The position numbers and the translations under genes were made by a program. Positions 55,052 through 64,000 of a stretch of 64,000 bases of DNA are shown here, one piece after another. The notes beneath the pieces were generated by a model, which did not search any database, was not told where the DNA came from, and saw only the letters and a program-made list of their open reading frames with translations. Source of the stretch: Enterococcus sp. HY326 (GTDB lineage: Bacteria > Bacillota > Bacilli > Lactobacillales > Enterococcaceae); contig NZ_JANLGQ010000001.1 in NCBI RefSeq assembly GCF_026157065.1, positions 124,001 to 188,000 of the forward strand, in the 5' to 3' direction. Every line of letters starts with the position of its first letter. The first letter of the stretch is position 1.

Positions 55052-55729
55052 TCACATCGCACCGAATAACATTCTACCTACACGGATAAACGTTGAACCC
55101 TCTTCAATCGCAATGCCGAAATCATTGCTCATTCCCATACTCAATTCACTACAGGGAGCTTGTTCAATTTCTAAATCCTGCACAGTAGTCTGTAGTTTTT
55201 TTAGTTGTTTAAAAATAACGCGTATCTCTGCTTCTGTCGCCGTTAAAGGCGCCATTGTCATTAAACCTATGACCTTGACTTTTTGAAAGGTTTTTAGTTC
55301 ATTGACAAAGTTCAACACTTCCTCTGGTGAAAAGCCATGTTTACTAGCTTCACCAGAAATATTAACCTCAACGAAACACTTAATTTCTGTCTCAGCCCTT
55401 TTTTCAATTTCTTGAGCTAGACGCAAACTGTCCAGGGCATGAAAGTAATCGATTTGATTGATAATATCTTTAACTTTACGCCGCTGCAGATTGCCGATTA
55501 AATGCCATTTTATAGCTGTTTGATCTTTTAGGTCATGTTGTTTTTCTAAAAGTTTATCGACACGGTTTTCGGCGAGATTAATGACTCCATTTTCGACTAG
55601 CTGACGAGCTGCAACAGCATCCACACTTTTGGTCACTGCCACTAAGGTCACGTCACTAGGCTGTCGCTTGGCTTTGACACAGGCCTCCGTAATTTTCTGA
55701 TAAACCCCATTCAAATTATCGGAAATCAT
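55052..55729 (-). CDS. YggS/PLPBP family pyridoxal-phosphate homeostasis protein
   Basis: 225-residue PLP-binding single barrel. The PLP lysine is in VAVTKSVDA (about residue 35). Other conserved parts are INLAENRVDKLLEK, KWHLIGNLQRRKVK, CFVEVNISGEASKHGF, GLMTMAPL and SMGMSNDFGIAIEEG. The protein holds PLP and affects amino-acid and vitamin B6 balance. Its place between ftsZ and sepF is standard in firmicutes. Confidence 0.93.
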   Translation of the reverse strand: MISDNLNGVYQKITEACVKAKRQPSDVTLVAVTKSVDAVAARQLVENGVINLAENRVDKLLEKQHDLKDQTAIKWHLIGNLQRRKVKDIINQIDYFHALDSLRLAQEIEKRAETEIKCFVEVNISGEASKHGFSPEEVLNFVNELKTFQKVKVIGLMTMAPLTATEAEIRVIFKQLKKLQTTVQDLEIEQAPCSELSMGMSNDFGIAIEEGSTFIRVGRMLFGAM

Positions 55730-55747
55730 TCGTCTCAGCCTCCAAAA

Positions 55748-56995
55748 CTATCTTTTACGACGGAAAAATGGTGGTGTTGAAATTTCATCTGAATCGCTGT
55801 TAGTATTAGAATCAGGACGACTAAAGGTTTCTAATTCTTTTTTCTCAACGTTTTCAAATGCAGTATCTTCCACTTTAGGACGTAAAGTTTCTTCTTTACG
55901 AATATCCCAATCGCCAAAGGCACTCGTTTCTTCTTCACGAATTGGCGTTGCTTGTTCCATATCTAAGACAGGTTCTTGTCTTACTGAATGGATTTGGCTT
56001 TGACGAGCAGAAGCCCGGCCAACCCGACCTTCTTTTTTAGCAGGGTCAATTCCTGTTGCAATAACAGTAACACGAATTTCATCCCCCATGTCTTCATTAA
56101 TTGACGTTCCTAAAATAATGTTGACGTCGCCTGAAGCAGCGTTGGCAACAATATCAGAAGCATCCTGAGCTTCAAATAACGTCATGTCTAATCCACCTGT
56201 GATATTTAACAAGACTTGTTCAGCTCCATCAATTGAACTTTCAAGTAATGGTGAAGAAATAGCCCGTTTAGTCGCTTCAACGACCCGTTCTTCTCCGCTA
56301 GCAACACCGATACCCATCAAAGCAGTGCCTTGATTTTCCATAACCGTGCGCACATCAGCAAAGTCCAAGTTCACGTAACCAGGTGCTGTAATTAAATCAG
56401 AGATACCTTGAACACCTTGACGTAAAACATTATCCGCTTCACGGAAAGCTTCCAACATCGGTGTCTTTTTATCAACAACTTCTAATAAGCGGTTGTTTGA
56501 GATGATTAGTAAAGTATCTACGTTTTCTTTTAATTGAGAAATGCCTTCTGAAGCATAACGGCCCCGTTTTGGTCCTTCAAAGCTGAAAGGACGAGTTACG
56601 ATAGCTACAGTTAAAGCACCAACTTCTTTTGCAATACGGGCAACGATTGGTGCAGCACCGGTTCCGGTTCCGCCCCCCATACCTGCAGTGATAAAAATCA
56701 TATCTGCGCCTTCAAGAGCATCTTGAATAGCTTGTTCACTTTCTTCAGCGGCCTTTTGACCAACTTCTGGTTGTGAACCGGCACCTAATCCACGGGTGAA
56801 TTTAGGGCCTAATTGAATTAAAGTTTCAGCTTTTGAGTTCTTCAAAGCTTGAACATCTGTATTGGCAACGATAAACTCAACACCTTTGACGTTTTCGTCA
56901 ATCATGCGGTTAACTGCATTGCCGCCGCCACCGCCGACGCCGATAACTTTAATGACTGCGCCGTCGTTTACGGTATTATCAATTGAAAATTCCAT
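55748..56995 (-). CDS. ftsZ: Cell-division GTPase FtsZ
   Basis: 415-residue tubulin-like protein. The GTP-binding signature [13 protein letters not shown], the [11 protein letters not shown] synergy loop and the N-terminal [15 protein letters not shown] are exact. The unstructured linker is rich in E and R, and the C-terminal peptide reads [13 protein letters not shown], a variant of the D-x-P-x-F-x-R tail that contacts FtsA and SepF. It is 21 bases after ftsA. Confidence 0.98.
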   Translation of the reverse strand: MEFSIDNTVNDGAVIKVIGVGGGGGNAVNRMIDENVKGVEFIVANTDVQALKNSKAETLIQLGPKFTRGLGAGSQPEVGQKAAEESEQAIQDALEGADMIFITAGMGGGTGTGAAPIVARIAKEVGALTVAIVTRPFSFEGPKRGRYASEGISQLKENVDTLLIISNNRLLEVVDKKTPMLEAFREADNVLRQGVQGISDLITAPGYVNLDFADVRTVMENQGTALMGIGVASGEERVVEATKRAISSPLLESSIDGAEQVLLNITGGLDMTLFEAQDASDIVANAASGDVNIILGTSINEDMGDEIRVTVIATGIDPAKKEGRVGRASARQSQIHSVRQEPVLDMEQATPIREEETSAFGDWDIRKEETLRPKVEDTAFENVEKKELETFSRPDSNTNSDSDEISTPPFFRRKR

Positions 56996-57016
56996 TATTC
57001 TAGTCCTCCAGTTTTC

Positions 57017-58366
57017 TTATTCAAAAATATTTGAGAAGAAGTCTTTGATTTTAGTTGTTACTTTTTCGCCTTTTTGATCACTAGGAGCTTCAGTATTATA
57101 AGAAGCTTCTGGTTCATAATTCGTTTCATAAGTCGCTTCTGGCACTTGTGGCTGAGCAACAACTTGCGGTTGGGCTGGTTGTGGAGCGACACTTCTTTCT
57201 TTGTCGCCTAAAACAGCACTTTTCGCCAAACGATAGACTTCATTTAATCCAGCACTGTATTCAATGATGCTGATTACGTTGGTGAAAACTGGATTTCTTA
57301 ATCCCATGTGGTTAGGAACGTGTAATTTAACATTGGTTTCAAAAATGTCCTGTGCTAAATCAACAACACCTGGTAGGCTAGCTGCTCCACCAGTTAAAAT
57401 AATTCCGCCAGGTAAATCCAACGCATCAATTTCAGTCAAGACTGTTTTTGATTTGCGGAAGATTTGTTCTAAACGAGCTTCGATAATTTCAGATAAATAT
57501 CTTTCATCGATTTTAACTGGTTCAGATTGACCAATCACATCCACTGGAAATTCTTCACTAGCTGATGTCCGTGCTGGATATGCATCGCCGTAATTGATTT
57601 TCAAAGCTTCTGCGTTATTGAAGGAGGTATTTAAGACGGTCGAAACATCTTTTGTGACGAATTCGCCACCTTCTTGATCCACATAAGTGTATTTCAATTG
57701 GTTGTCATGCATGACAGCAGTCGTTGTTTGGCCGCCGCCCATGTCGATAACAATAGTCCCAAAATCTTTTTCCCCTTCAGATAAAACTGATTCAGTTAAA
57801 GATAATGGTGTGATTAACATTTCATTAATTGTTAAGCCAGCTTTTTCGACACACTTGCGAATGTTGTGAACAATTGTCTTAGGTCCAGTGAAAACTAAAC
57901 CGTACATTTCTAAACGAACGCCAATCATTCCACGAGGGTCTTTGATGCCTTCAAAGCCATCTACGGTAAACTCTTGTGGTAAGATTGCCACAATTTGTCT
58001 TTCCGGTGGTGTTGAACGAACCATTGCTGCTGAGGCAACGTTCTTCACATCTTCGTCATTAATTTCTTTTGATTCGCTGTTAACAGCAATCATCCCTTGA
58101 CAGCTTTCAACTTGCAGTTGATTCGCCGGTAAACCGACACTAACACTTTTAATTTGAATGCCAGCCTTTTCTTCTGCCTGTCTCACTGCTCTTTGAATTC
58201 CTTGAACAGTTTTTTCAATATCAACGATGATTCCACGATTAATACCTTCAGACTTAGCGTTGCCTACGCCGATGATATTCATTTGATTGTCGATATATTC
58301 AGCTACAACAACTTTAACCGATGTCGTTCCGATATCAAGGCCTACGTACATTCCAGATTTTGCCAT
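57017..58366 (-). CDS. ftsA: Cell-division protein FtsA
   Basis: 449-residue actin-like protein that anchors FtsZ to the membrane. The ATP-binding start is GLDIGTTSVKVVVAE, with IVIDMGGGQTTTAVM and GIILTGGAASLPGV as phosphate and adenosine motifs. A long proline-, glutamine- and alanine-rich linker precedes the amphipathic C-terminal helix KIKDFFSNIFE. It lies after a 168-base gap from divIB, where an ftsAZ promoter might sit, although none is convincing. Confidence 0.97.
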   Translation of the reverse strand: MAKSGMYVGLDIGTTSVKVVVAEYIDNQMNIIGVGNAKSEGINRGIIVDIEKTVQGIQRAVRQAEEKAGIQIKSVSVGLPANQLQVESCQGMIAVNSESKEINDEDVKNVASAAMVRSTPPERQIVAILPQEFTVDGFEGIKDPRGMIGVRLEMYGLVFTGPKTIVHNIRKCVEKAGLTINEMLITPLSLTESVLSEGEKDFGTIVIDMGGGQTTTAVMHDNQLKYTYVDQEGGEFVTKDVSTVLNTSFNNAEALKINYGDAYPARTSASEEFPVDVIGQSEPVKIDERYLSEIIEARLEQIFRKSKTVLTEIDALDLPGGIILTGGAASLPGVVDLAQDIFETNVKLHVPNHMGLRNPVFTNVISIIEYSAGLNEVYRLAKSAVLGDKERSVAPQPAQPQVVAQPQVPEATYETNYEPEASYNTEAPSDQKGEKVTTKIKDFFSNIFE

Positions 58367-58534
58367 GATTGGGGTTCCCTCCTAAATCCTTCTCCATTAC
58401 TAACAGATACAATCTATCCATCATATCACTTGTAATTTTATATATATTCACTGCTTTCAATTTTAACATAAAACTACCTAAATTAGAAAGAAGAAAGTGT
58501 GATTTCCCTTGGTTTTTTTTCATTTTAAGAAAAT

Positions 58535-59587
58535 TTACTCTAAGCTCTCACTACTACTTTCAGTTGAACTAGTTGTACTTTGGTCGGTTCCATAAGGATA
58601 AGAGAAGATTCCTACCTCCATATCAATCACACCATTTTCTGTCATCTGGGAGGCAACTTGCGGATAATATTGCATCTGTGAAGCAAAGGTTGTATAAGGC
58701 ACCAACACTTGATTTCCATCCGTCATTGTCAAAGTTAACAAACGGGGATTGTCGCTGCTTGGCGTATATTGGATGACTTGAATCAACGCTTGGACATCGG
58801 TTGCGATGTCTTGATATCCGGAAATGGTTTCAGTAATAATTGTCTGATCACTAAAGTCCTGCAAGACTGGAAAGCCTTCAATTGCATCCGTTGCGGTATC
58901 GGTTAAAACCACACCGTTTTCTAATATTGGGTAATACACACCGTCTTGTAATAATACGGCTGCTTCTTGATACTCGCTGACACCAATATTTAAACTGGTC
59001 GGTCCCGTCAATGTGACATTGATGGATTTTATTCTTGGATTATCAGTTTCAACTGCTGCTGTTAATTGCTCTCTGGAAAAAAATTCTTCAAAAATATTGG
59101 TGCCAATGGAAAAATTACTAGAAGCAATAATCGTATCACTTGAGACCTCAGAATTTCCGCTGACAGTCAAGTTTTGCAATTTGCTAAAAGGTGACACCAG
59201 ATAGCTGAGAATAATCAGCGGAATACCAAAAACCAAGAGCAAGATAATAATTCTGCGGCGCAATACTTTATTAGTTTGTTCTTTAAGATTAGGCAGAGTC
59301 TCCACATAAGACTTGCGGCGTTTTCCTTTTTTAGTACTGTCCAACACTTTTAATTTAGCTTTTTGTTGCTGTTTCTCAGCAACCTCATCAGAGATTCCTG
59401 ACATATCCTCAGTGTCTTCAGCCTCAGTTGTTTCTTCTTTTTTATCTTGCCACAGAGGGGTCTCTCCTTGCTGTTGCATATAAGTCAAATTGGCCTGCTG
59501 CCAAGGTGATAAATTTTCCTCATCAATCTTCGGTTCTTCATTTTGAGGTGTTTCTGGTGGCTGTTCCGGCTGCTTCTTTTTGACCAA
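58535..59587 (-). CDS. Cell-division protein DivIB/FtsQ
   Basis: 350 residues. An acidic, glutamine-rich cytosolic N-terminal part (about 1-120) precedes one transmembrane helix (RRRIIILLLVFGIPLIILSY) and an extracellular POTRA domain that begins KLQNLTVSGNSEVSSDTII, then the beta domain with VLTDTATDAIEGFPVLQD. The C-terminal tail is serine-rich. The start appears to be TTG at 59587, 6 bases after GAGGGGGG. No good ATG is present near the N terminus. Confidence 0.9.
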   Translation of the reverse strand: MVKKKQPEQPPETPQNEEPKIDEENLSPWQQANLTYMQQQGETPLWQDKKEETTEAEDTEDMSGISDEVAEKQQQKAKLKVLDSTKKGKRRKSYVETLPNLKEQTNKVLRRRIIILLLVFGIPLIILSYLVSPFSKLQNLTVSGNSEVSSDTIIASSNFSIGTNIFEEFFSREQLTAAVETDNPRIKSINVTLTGPTSLNIGVSEYQEAAVLLQDGVYYPILENGVVLTDTATDAIEGFPVLQDFSDQTIITETISGYQDIATDVQALIQVIQYTPSSDNPRLLTLTMTDGNQVLVPYTTFASQMQYYPQVASQMTENGVIDMEVGIFSYPYGTDQSTTSSTESSSESLE

Positions 59588-59604
59588 GGTCGTCCCCCCT
59601 CTCT

Positions 59605-60690
59605 TTAAATCATTTCTTTAATCAATTTTTCTAATCGTGTACTGGCATCGCTAATACCCTGCACTTTAGCTGCAGCCGCCATCGCTTTTTGTTTTTCAGG
59701 ATGGTCCATGATGTCGTCTAAAGCTGCTAAAAGTGTTTGACCATCTAATTGGCTGTCGCCAATAATTGTTACTGCCCCCGCTTTTGCCAAGCTTTGGGCA
59801 TTTTTGGTTTGATGGTCGTTGGTTACGTAAGGGCTTGGAATTAGCACAGCTGGAATCCCTAAAGCGGTAAATTCCGCAATTGAGGTCGCTCCAGCTCTCC
59901 CAACTAATAAAGAAGCATTAGCCATGACTTCTGTCATATTTTCGATATAGGGTTGAATGCTGACATTGCTACCTTGCGGCAATGCAGCAACCTCTTCTGT
60001 TAATTGTTCATAATAACGGGTTCCAGAAGCATACAGTACTTGATAAGCCCGCTTTTTAAGTTCAGGCAAAGCTTCCCTAAAAGCCTGATTAATTTTCAAA
60101 GCTCCTTGGCTGCCGCCAAAAATCAAAACTGTCGGTTGCGCTACTTTTAAGCCGTAGGCAATAAGTCCATCATTTGGCTGCATGCCCTCAACTTCTTGCC
60201 CCCGGGGATTGCCGACTAAAGAAACCTTTTCTGTCGGAAAAAAAGCGGCTGCATCCGGAAATGCAATAGCAATTTTTGTGACATAGCGACTCAAAAATTT
60301 ATTGGTAATCCCTGGCACACTATTTTGCTCATGAATAATTGTCGGAATTTTTAAGCGAGAAGCTGCATAGACAACGGCGCCAGAAACATAGCCGCCTGTC
60401 CCAAGAACAATATCCGGGCGAAATTCCTTTAATATTTTTTTCGCTTGGTTAATACTTTTCAAAAAGAGCTGTACTGTTTTCAAATTATCTAATGATAGCT
60501 TGCGTTTAAAGCCTTGAATTTCCAATGCCACAAAAGGAACTCCAGCGGCTGGGACGATTTCAGTTTCTAACCCTTTTTTAGCCCCAACATAGAGAAATTC
60601 GTTTTCTGGATCTTTTTTCATGTAGTTTACAAAGGCTAGCGCCGGATAAATATGTCCGCCGGTGCCACCGCCTGTCACTAAAATTTTCAT
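59605..60690 (-). CDS. murG: UDP-GlcNAc:lipid I transferase MurG
   Basis: 361-residue membrane-associated GT28 glycosyltransferase making lipid II. N-terminal [49 protein letters not shown] and the UDP-GlcNAc motif [22 protein letters not shown] are all present. It is part of the murD-murG-divIB-ftsA-ftsZ order common to enterococci, 12 bases after murD. Confidence 0.97.
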   Translation of the reverse strand: MKILVTGGGTGGHIYPALAFVNYMKKDPENEFLYVGAKKGLETEIVPAAGVPFVALEIQGFKRKLSLDNLKTVQLFLKSINQAKKILKEFRPDIVLGTGGYVSGAVVYAASRLKIPTIIHEQNSVPGITNKFLSRYVTKIAIAFPDAAAFFPTEKVSLVGNPRGQEVEGMQPNDGLIAYGLKVAQPTVLIFGGSQGALKINQAFREALPELKKRAYQVLYASGTRYYEQLTEEVAALPQGSNVSIQPYIENMTEVMANASLLVGRAGATSIAEFTALGIPAVLIPSPYVTNDHQTKNAQSLAKAGAVTIIGDSQLDGQTLLAALDDIMDHPEKQKAMAAAAKVQGISDASTRLEKLIKEMI

Positions 60691-60702
60691 GGTATTCCTC
60701 GT

Positions 60703-62064
60703 TTAATTCAAATTTTTGACAGCTTGGATAAATCTGTCGCCCCGCACTTCAAAATTGGGGTACTGATCCCAGCTGGCATTCGCTGGAGACAAGAGAATGG
60801 TGTCTCCTTTAGCACTTTCACGAAAGGCCAATGGCACAGCCGTTTCAACATCTTCAGTTTCAATAATGGTTTCAATACCGGCTTCTTGACCGGCTAAGGC
60901 TAACTTGCTGGCAGTCTCACCGAACACAATCAAAGCTTTGATTCCTTCTAAAGAGGGAATCAGCTCATCAAAATCATTGCCCCGGTCAAGACCGCCGGCT
61001 AAAAGAATCAGCTGAGTATTATCAAAGCCGCCTAAAGCCATTTCAGTAGCTAAAATATTCGTCGCCTTTGAGTCGTTGAAAAATTTTCGGCCGGCAATTT
61101 CACCGACAAACTGAGTTCTGTGGGGCACGCCAGTAAAATTCGTTAAAGTCGTTTGAATTGCTTCATTAGATACTTGGCTTAATTTAGCAACGGCAATTGC
61201 CGCCAGTGCATTTTCAATATTATGCTGACCAGGAACACCAAGTTTTTCCGCCGGCATAATTAATTCATCTTGGAAATATAATTGCCCGTCTTTTAAGTAA
61301 CTTCCCGTAGGCACAATTTTTTCAGTGCTAAAGGGAATAACTTGGGCTTTTGTATGTAAAGCGAGTTCAACGAGTTCCGGCTGGTTAAAATTAATCACTA
61401 AATAATCAGTCGCTGTCATGTTCTCTTGAATACGCCATTTAGCTTGAAGATAGTCTTCTCGGCTGCCATGATAATCTAAATGAGCTTCATAAATATTGGT
61501 TATGACCGCAATTGTCGGTTTTAAATCAACAATGCCCATCAGTTGAAAGCTAGATAGCTCAGTCACCATCACGTCATCTCTTGCCGCTTCTTGGGCGACG
61601 CTGCTGGCAGGAAAACCAATATTTCCTGCTAAACGGGCGATACCCTGATTGCGGTCTGCATTTAATAGTTGAGCAATCATCGTAGTGGTAGTCGTTTTGC
61701 CATTGGTTCCTGTGATTCCAATCATCGGACATTCTGCCACCTCATAGGCTAGCTCAACTTCAGTAATGACAGGGATTTCAAGTTCGATGGCGCGAGCCAC
61801 CAAAGGATTATCATAGGGAATTCCAGGATTTTTGACCATCAATGAAAAATCTTCATCCAGTAGTTCAATTGGATGACTACCAGTGATTACTTTAACACCT
61901 AAGGTCAGCAGGTCTTGAGCTTCGGGATTTTCTTCAAAAGGTTTACCATCGTTTACTGTGACAAGAGCCCCCAGCTCATGCAATAATTTCGCGGCACTAT
62001 AGCCACTTTTGGCCAGTCCTAAAACTAGGACTTTAAAATTTTGATATTTGGTAATCTGCTTCAT
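60703..62064 (-). CDS. murD: UDP-MurNAc-L-Ala:D-Glu ligase MurD
   Basis: 453-residue cytosolic Mur ligase adding D-glutamate. The N-terminal Rossmann part ([21 protein letters not shown]) is followed by the ATP loop [19 protein letters not shown], then [38 protein letters not shown] (family lysine/histidine region) and a C-terminal domain ending [20 protein letters not shown]. Intact. Confidence 0.97.
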   Translation of the reverse strand: MKQITKYQNFKVLVLGLAKSGYSAAKLLHELGALVTVNDGKPFEENPEAQDLLTLGVKVITGSHPIELLDEDFSLMVKNPGIPYDNPLVARAIELEIPVITEVELAYEVAECPMIGITGTNGKTTTTTMIAQLLNADRNQGIARLAGNIGFPASSVAQEAARDDVMVTELSSFQLMGIVDLKPTIAVITNIYEAHLDYHGSREDYLQAKWRIQENMTATDYLVINFNQPELVELALHTKAQVIPFSTEKIVPTGSYLKDGQLYFQDELIMPAEKLGVPGQHNIENALAAIAVAKLSQVSNEAIQTTLTNFTGVPHRTQFVGEIAGRKFFNDSKATNILATEMALGGFDNTQLILLAGGLDRGNDFDELIPSLEGIKALIVFGETASKLALAGQEAGIETIIETEDVETAVPLAFRESAKGDTILLSPANASWDQYPNFEVRGDRFIQAVKNLN

Positions 62065-62104
62065 AAAAAAACTCCTTTACCGAAAACGAACTCACAAAAC
62101 ATAT

Positions 62105-63067
62105 TTATAAAACAATCACTAAAGTAATAACTGAAAGAACTAAACTAACCAGCCAGAAAATAGTATCAATTTTCCATTCTGACCAACCACTCATTTCAAA
62201 ATGATGATGGATGGGTGACATTTTAAAGATTCGTTTACCAGTTAATTTAAAAGACGATACCTGCAGCATGACGCTCGCTGTTTCAATCACGTAGATTAGA
62301 CCAACTAACAATAAGGTCCATTCCTGATGCAGTAAAATTGAAACGGCAGCCAACAGTCCCCCTAAAGCTAAGGAGCCAACATCCCCCATAAAAATTTTCG
62401 CTGGTTTTTTATTATAGAGAAAAAAGCCAATCAGTCCACCGACTACACAGACGCAGATAATCAGAACATCATATTGTTGTTGGAACCACGCAATGATTGC
62501 ATAAGTTCCAAAAGAAATCGTCCCTAAGCCGGAAACTAAACCGTCGATACCATCTGTAAGATTGACGGCATTCGAAAAGCCGACTAACCAAAAGATAATA
62601 AATAGACCGTAAATAATACCTAAGTGAACTTGTAAACCAAAAACATTTAAAATATCTGTATTATTATCAAGACGATACACTCCGTAAAAAACTAAGCCTC
62701 CGGCAATCTGACCAATTAATTTTTGACCAGATTTTAAACCGAGATTTCTTTTACGGAAGACCTTGATAAAATCATCAATAAAACCTAATGCCCCGTATAA
62801 GACTAGGATAAATAAAAGAATAGCCAAAGAAGGAGTCAGTTGCTGAAGCCAAATGGCACTAATAATTCCAATAATAATAACGCCAACTAAAAAAACTAAT
62901 CCACCCATCGTTGGTGTGCCAGCTTTGACGCTGTGCCAACCAGGGCCATCTCCGCGGATTTCCTGACCGTATTGTTTTGCCCGAAGATAACCAATAAACA
63001 GTGGCATAAATGCCACTGTTATCGCAAAGCTACCAGCTAAAGGGATTAAGAATTTTGTCCATTCCAT
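62105..63067 (-). CDS. mraY: Phospho-MurNAc-pentapeptide translocase MraY
   Basis: 320-residue membrane enzyme making lipid I, with about ten transmembrane helices. Conserved loops are TPTMGGLVFL, GFIDDFIKVFRKRNLGL (the D-D motif), NAVNLTDGIDGLVSG, FMGDVGSLALGG and MSPIHHHFEMSGWSE. It lies between the PASTA penicillin-binding protein gene and murD, as usual. Confidence 0.97.
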   Translation of the reverse strand: MEWTKFLIPLAGSFAITVAFMPLFIGYLRAKQYGQEIRGDGPGWHSVKAGTPTMGGLVFLVGVIIIGIISAIWLQQLTPSLAILLFILVLYGALGFIDDFIKVFRKRNLGLKSGQKLIGQIAGGLVFYGVYRLDNNTDILNVFGLQVHLGIIYGLFIIFWLVGFSNAVNLTDGIDGLVSGLGTISFGTYAIIAWFQQQYDVLIICVCVVGGLIGFFLYNKKPAKIFMGDVGSLALGGLLAAVSILLHQEWTLLLVGLIYVIETASVMLQVSSFKLTGKRIFKMSPIHHHFEMSGWSEWKIDTIFWLVSLVLSVITLVIVL

Positions 63068-63095
63068 TTGTATTCTCCTAAATCTATTACATTAA

Positions 63096-64000
63096 CTAAC
63101 CAAGTGTGAAGCTAATGCTATCTGTATTTATAATTTCATTTGAGGCCACGCTTTGTTCAACACAACGGCCCTCACCGTTGATGGTTACATCTACACCAAT
63201 CAGACTACCAAAAGCTTCTAGTTCAGCTGCTGTCCAATCCGTCGTATCTGGCATCGCAATATTGCCATCCGTTAAAAGCATAACTCGTGTGTTAGGATCA
63301 ACTGTTTCACCGGCGGCCACTGATTGCCCAGTCACGGTATCCCCTGTTCCTAATACAATTGGTGTGACAAATGCTCGGCTTAAAGAGACAGCGGCATCTG
63401 TCGCAACCTGATCTTGATAATCATCAATCGTCACAGTGGTGTTACTTGTATCTGTAGAAGCCATTTCAGTGTTTAAGATATCCATTGAACGTTTCATCAA
63501 CGGATTAGCAATTTGTGAGAAGGCTGTGCGGTCATAATTTTGTGGCTGTTGTTGTGTCAAATAAAGAACATATTCTGGATCTTCAGAAGGATACATTAAA
63601 ACAACAGAATAAATGTAGTTTGAAGAACCCGTAAGATAACCAGAACCACCTGTACCAGCAATCTGAGCTGTTCCTGTTTTTGCAGAAATATTATAGCCGT
63701 CCAGTGAATACAATCCATAAGCAGTCCCATAATTTTGGCTGGTTACGGTATCTTGCATATAATTCAATACTGAGTTAGCGGCATTGGCTGAGAAAGCTTG
63801 CCCGGCAACGGTCGGTTCAATAACCGTCGTGTCGCCCGTATCAGAATTAACGACTTTACTGATAAAGTGCGGTTCTAACATCTGTCCATCATTAGCAATT
63901 CCTGAGAAGATTTTCATCATCTGCAGGTTTGTAACAGTTAAAGCCTGGCCATAAGCGCTCATCGCTGTATCGACAATGTTTTCAGATGGCATTGAACCAT
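63096..64000 (-). CDS. Penicillin-binding protein with PASTA domains (PBP2x/FtsI type), C-terminal part
   Basis: Truncated by the right edge. The open frame continues past the ATG at 63992 to base 64000 (G-S-M-P-S-E-N). The transpeptidase KTGTAQ box (about residue 105 of the visible part) is clear, followed by two PASTA-like repeats (FVTPIVLGTGDTVTGQSVAAGETV and NIAMPDTTDWTAAELEAFG..). This is the division transpeptidase that usually precedes mraY in low-GC gram-positives. The SxxK and SxN motifs are outside the window, so activity cannot be judged. Confidence 0.93.
   Translation of the reverse strand, partial: GSMPSENIVDTAMSAYGQALTVTNLQMMKIFSGIANDGQMLEPHFISKVVNSDTGDTTVIEPTVAGQAFSANAANSVLNYMQDTVTSQNYGTAYGLYSLDGYNISAKTGTAQIAGTGGSGYLTGSSNYIYSVVLMYPSEDPEYVLYLTQQQPQNYDRTAFSQIANPLMKRSMDILNTEMASTDTSNTTVTIDDYQDQVATDAAVSLSRAFVTPIVLGTGDTVTGQSVAAGETVDPNTRVMLLTDGNIAMPDTTDWTAAELEAFGSLIGVDVTINGEGRCVEQSVASNEIINTDSISFTLG

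Overview
The window looks like a chromosome segment of a low-to-mid G+C member of the Lactobacillales, most likely Enterococcus or a close relative. I infer this from: split coaB/coaC with a pantothenate-type ECF S component; a LevR-type activator paired with a sigma-54 promoter and a lactose/cellobiose-family PTS; T-box leaders before ileS and a his operon; and the division block pbp-mraY-murD-murG-divIB-ftsA-ftsZ-yggS-sepF-yggT-ylmH-divIVA-ileS. Species cannot be fixed from sequence reading alone. No prophage, insertion sequence or CRISPR array is visible.

Layout. 1-2.0 kb: end of an upstream gene, then coaB-coaC-ECF S component (coenzyme A synthesis and pantothenate uptake). 2.1-14.2 kb: an accessory carbohydrate locus, mostly on the minus strand, with a GH78 alpha-L-rhamnosidase, two GPH-type symporters, an MFS transporter broken by a one-base frameshift, an AraC regulator, a GH5 enzyme related to endoglycoceramidases and a GH95 enzyme (alpha-L-fucosidase/galactosidase family). 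A strong CcpA-type cre lies before the GH5 gene. 14.6-21.1 kb: TetR regulator, M29 aminopeptidase, DUF2142 membrane protein, tRNA-Arg(CCT), a TIM-barrel-like protein, a 56-residue ORF and an Eis-type acetyltransferase.

21.4-29.1 kb: a beta-glucoside PTS system. A LevR-type sigma-54 activator is followed by its terminator, and the T-tract of that terminator runs straight into a consensus -24/-12 promoter that reads into IIB-IIA-IIC, three small genes and a GH1 glycosidase. 29.1-32.7 kb: DEAD-box helicase, Gfo/Idh/MocA oxidoreductase, SfsA and a small exported protein. 32.8-40.9 kb: a T-box-controlled histidine operon, hisS-hisZ-hisG-D-B-H-A-F-I-E, whose HisRS looks like the archaeal/eukaryotic type. 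hisC and a histidinol-phosphatase are absent here. 40.9-46.9 kb: glutamate synthase gltB-gltD. 47.1-49.3 kb: an MntR/DtxR-type regulator and zwf. 49.5-64 kb: ileS with its T-box, then the division and cell-wall cluster running off the right edge inside a PASTA-domain PBP gene.

At least three intergenic spaces carry related palindromic elements with a shared right end. They are the clearest repeat family here. I found no strong candidate for a wholly new multi-gene system. The items most worth following are the his-operon HisRS, the terminator/sigma-54 junction, the repeat family and the GH5/GH78/GH95 locus.
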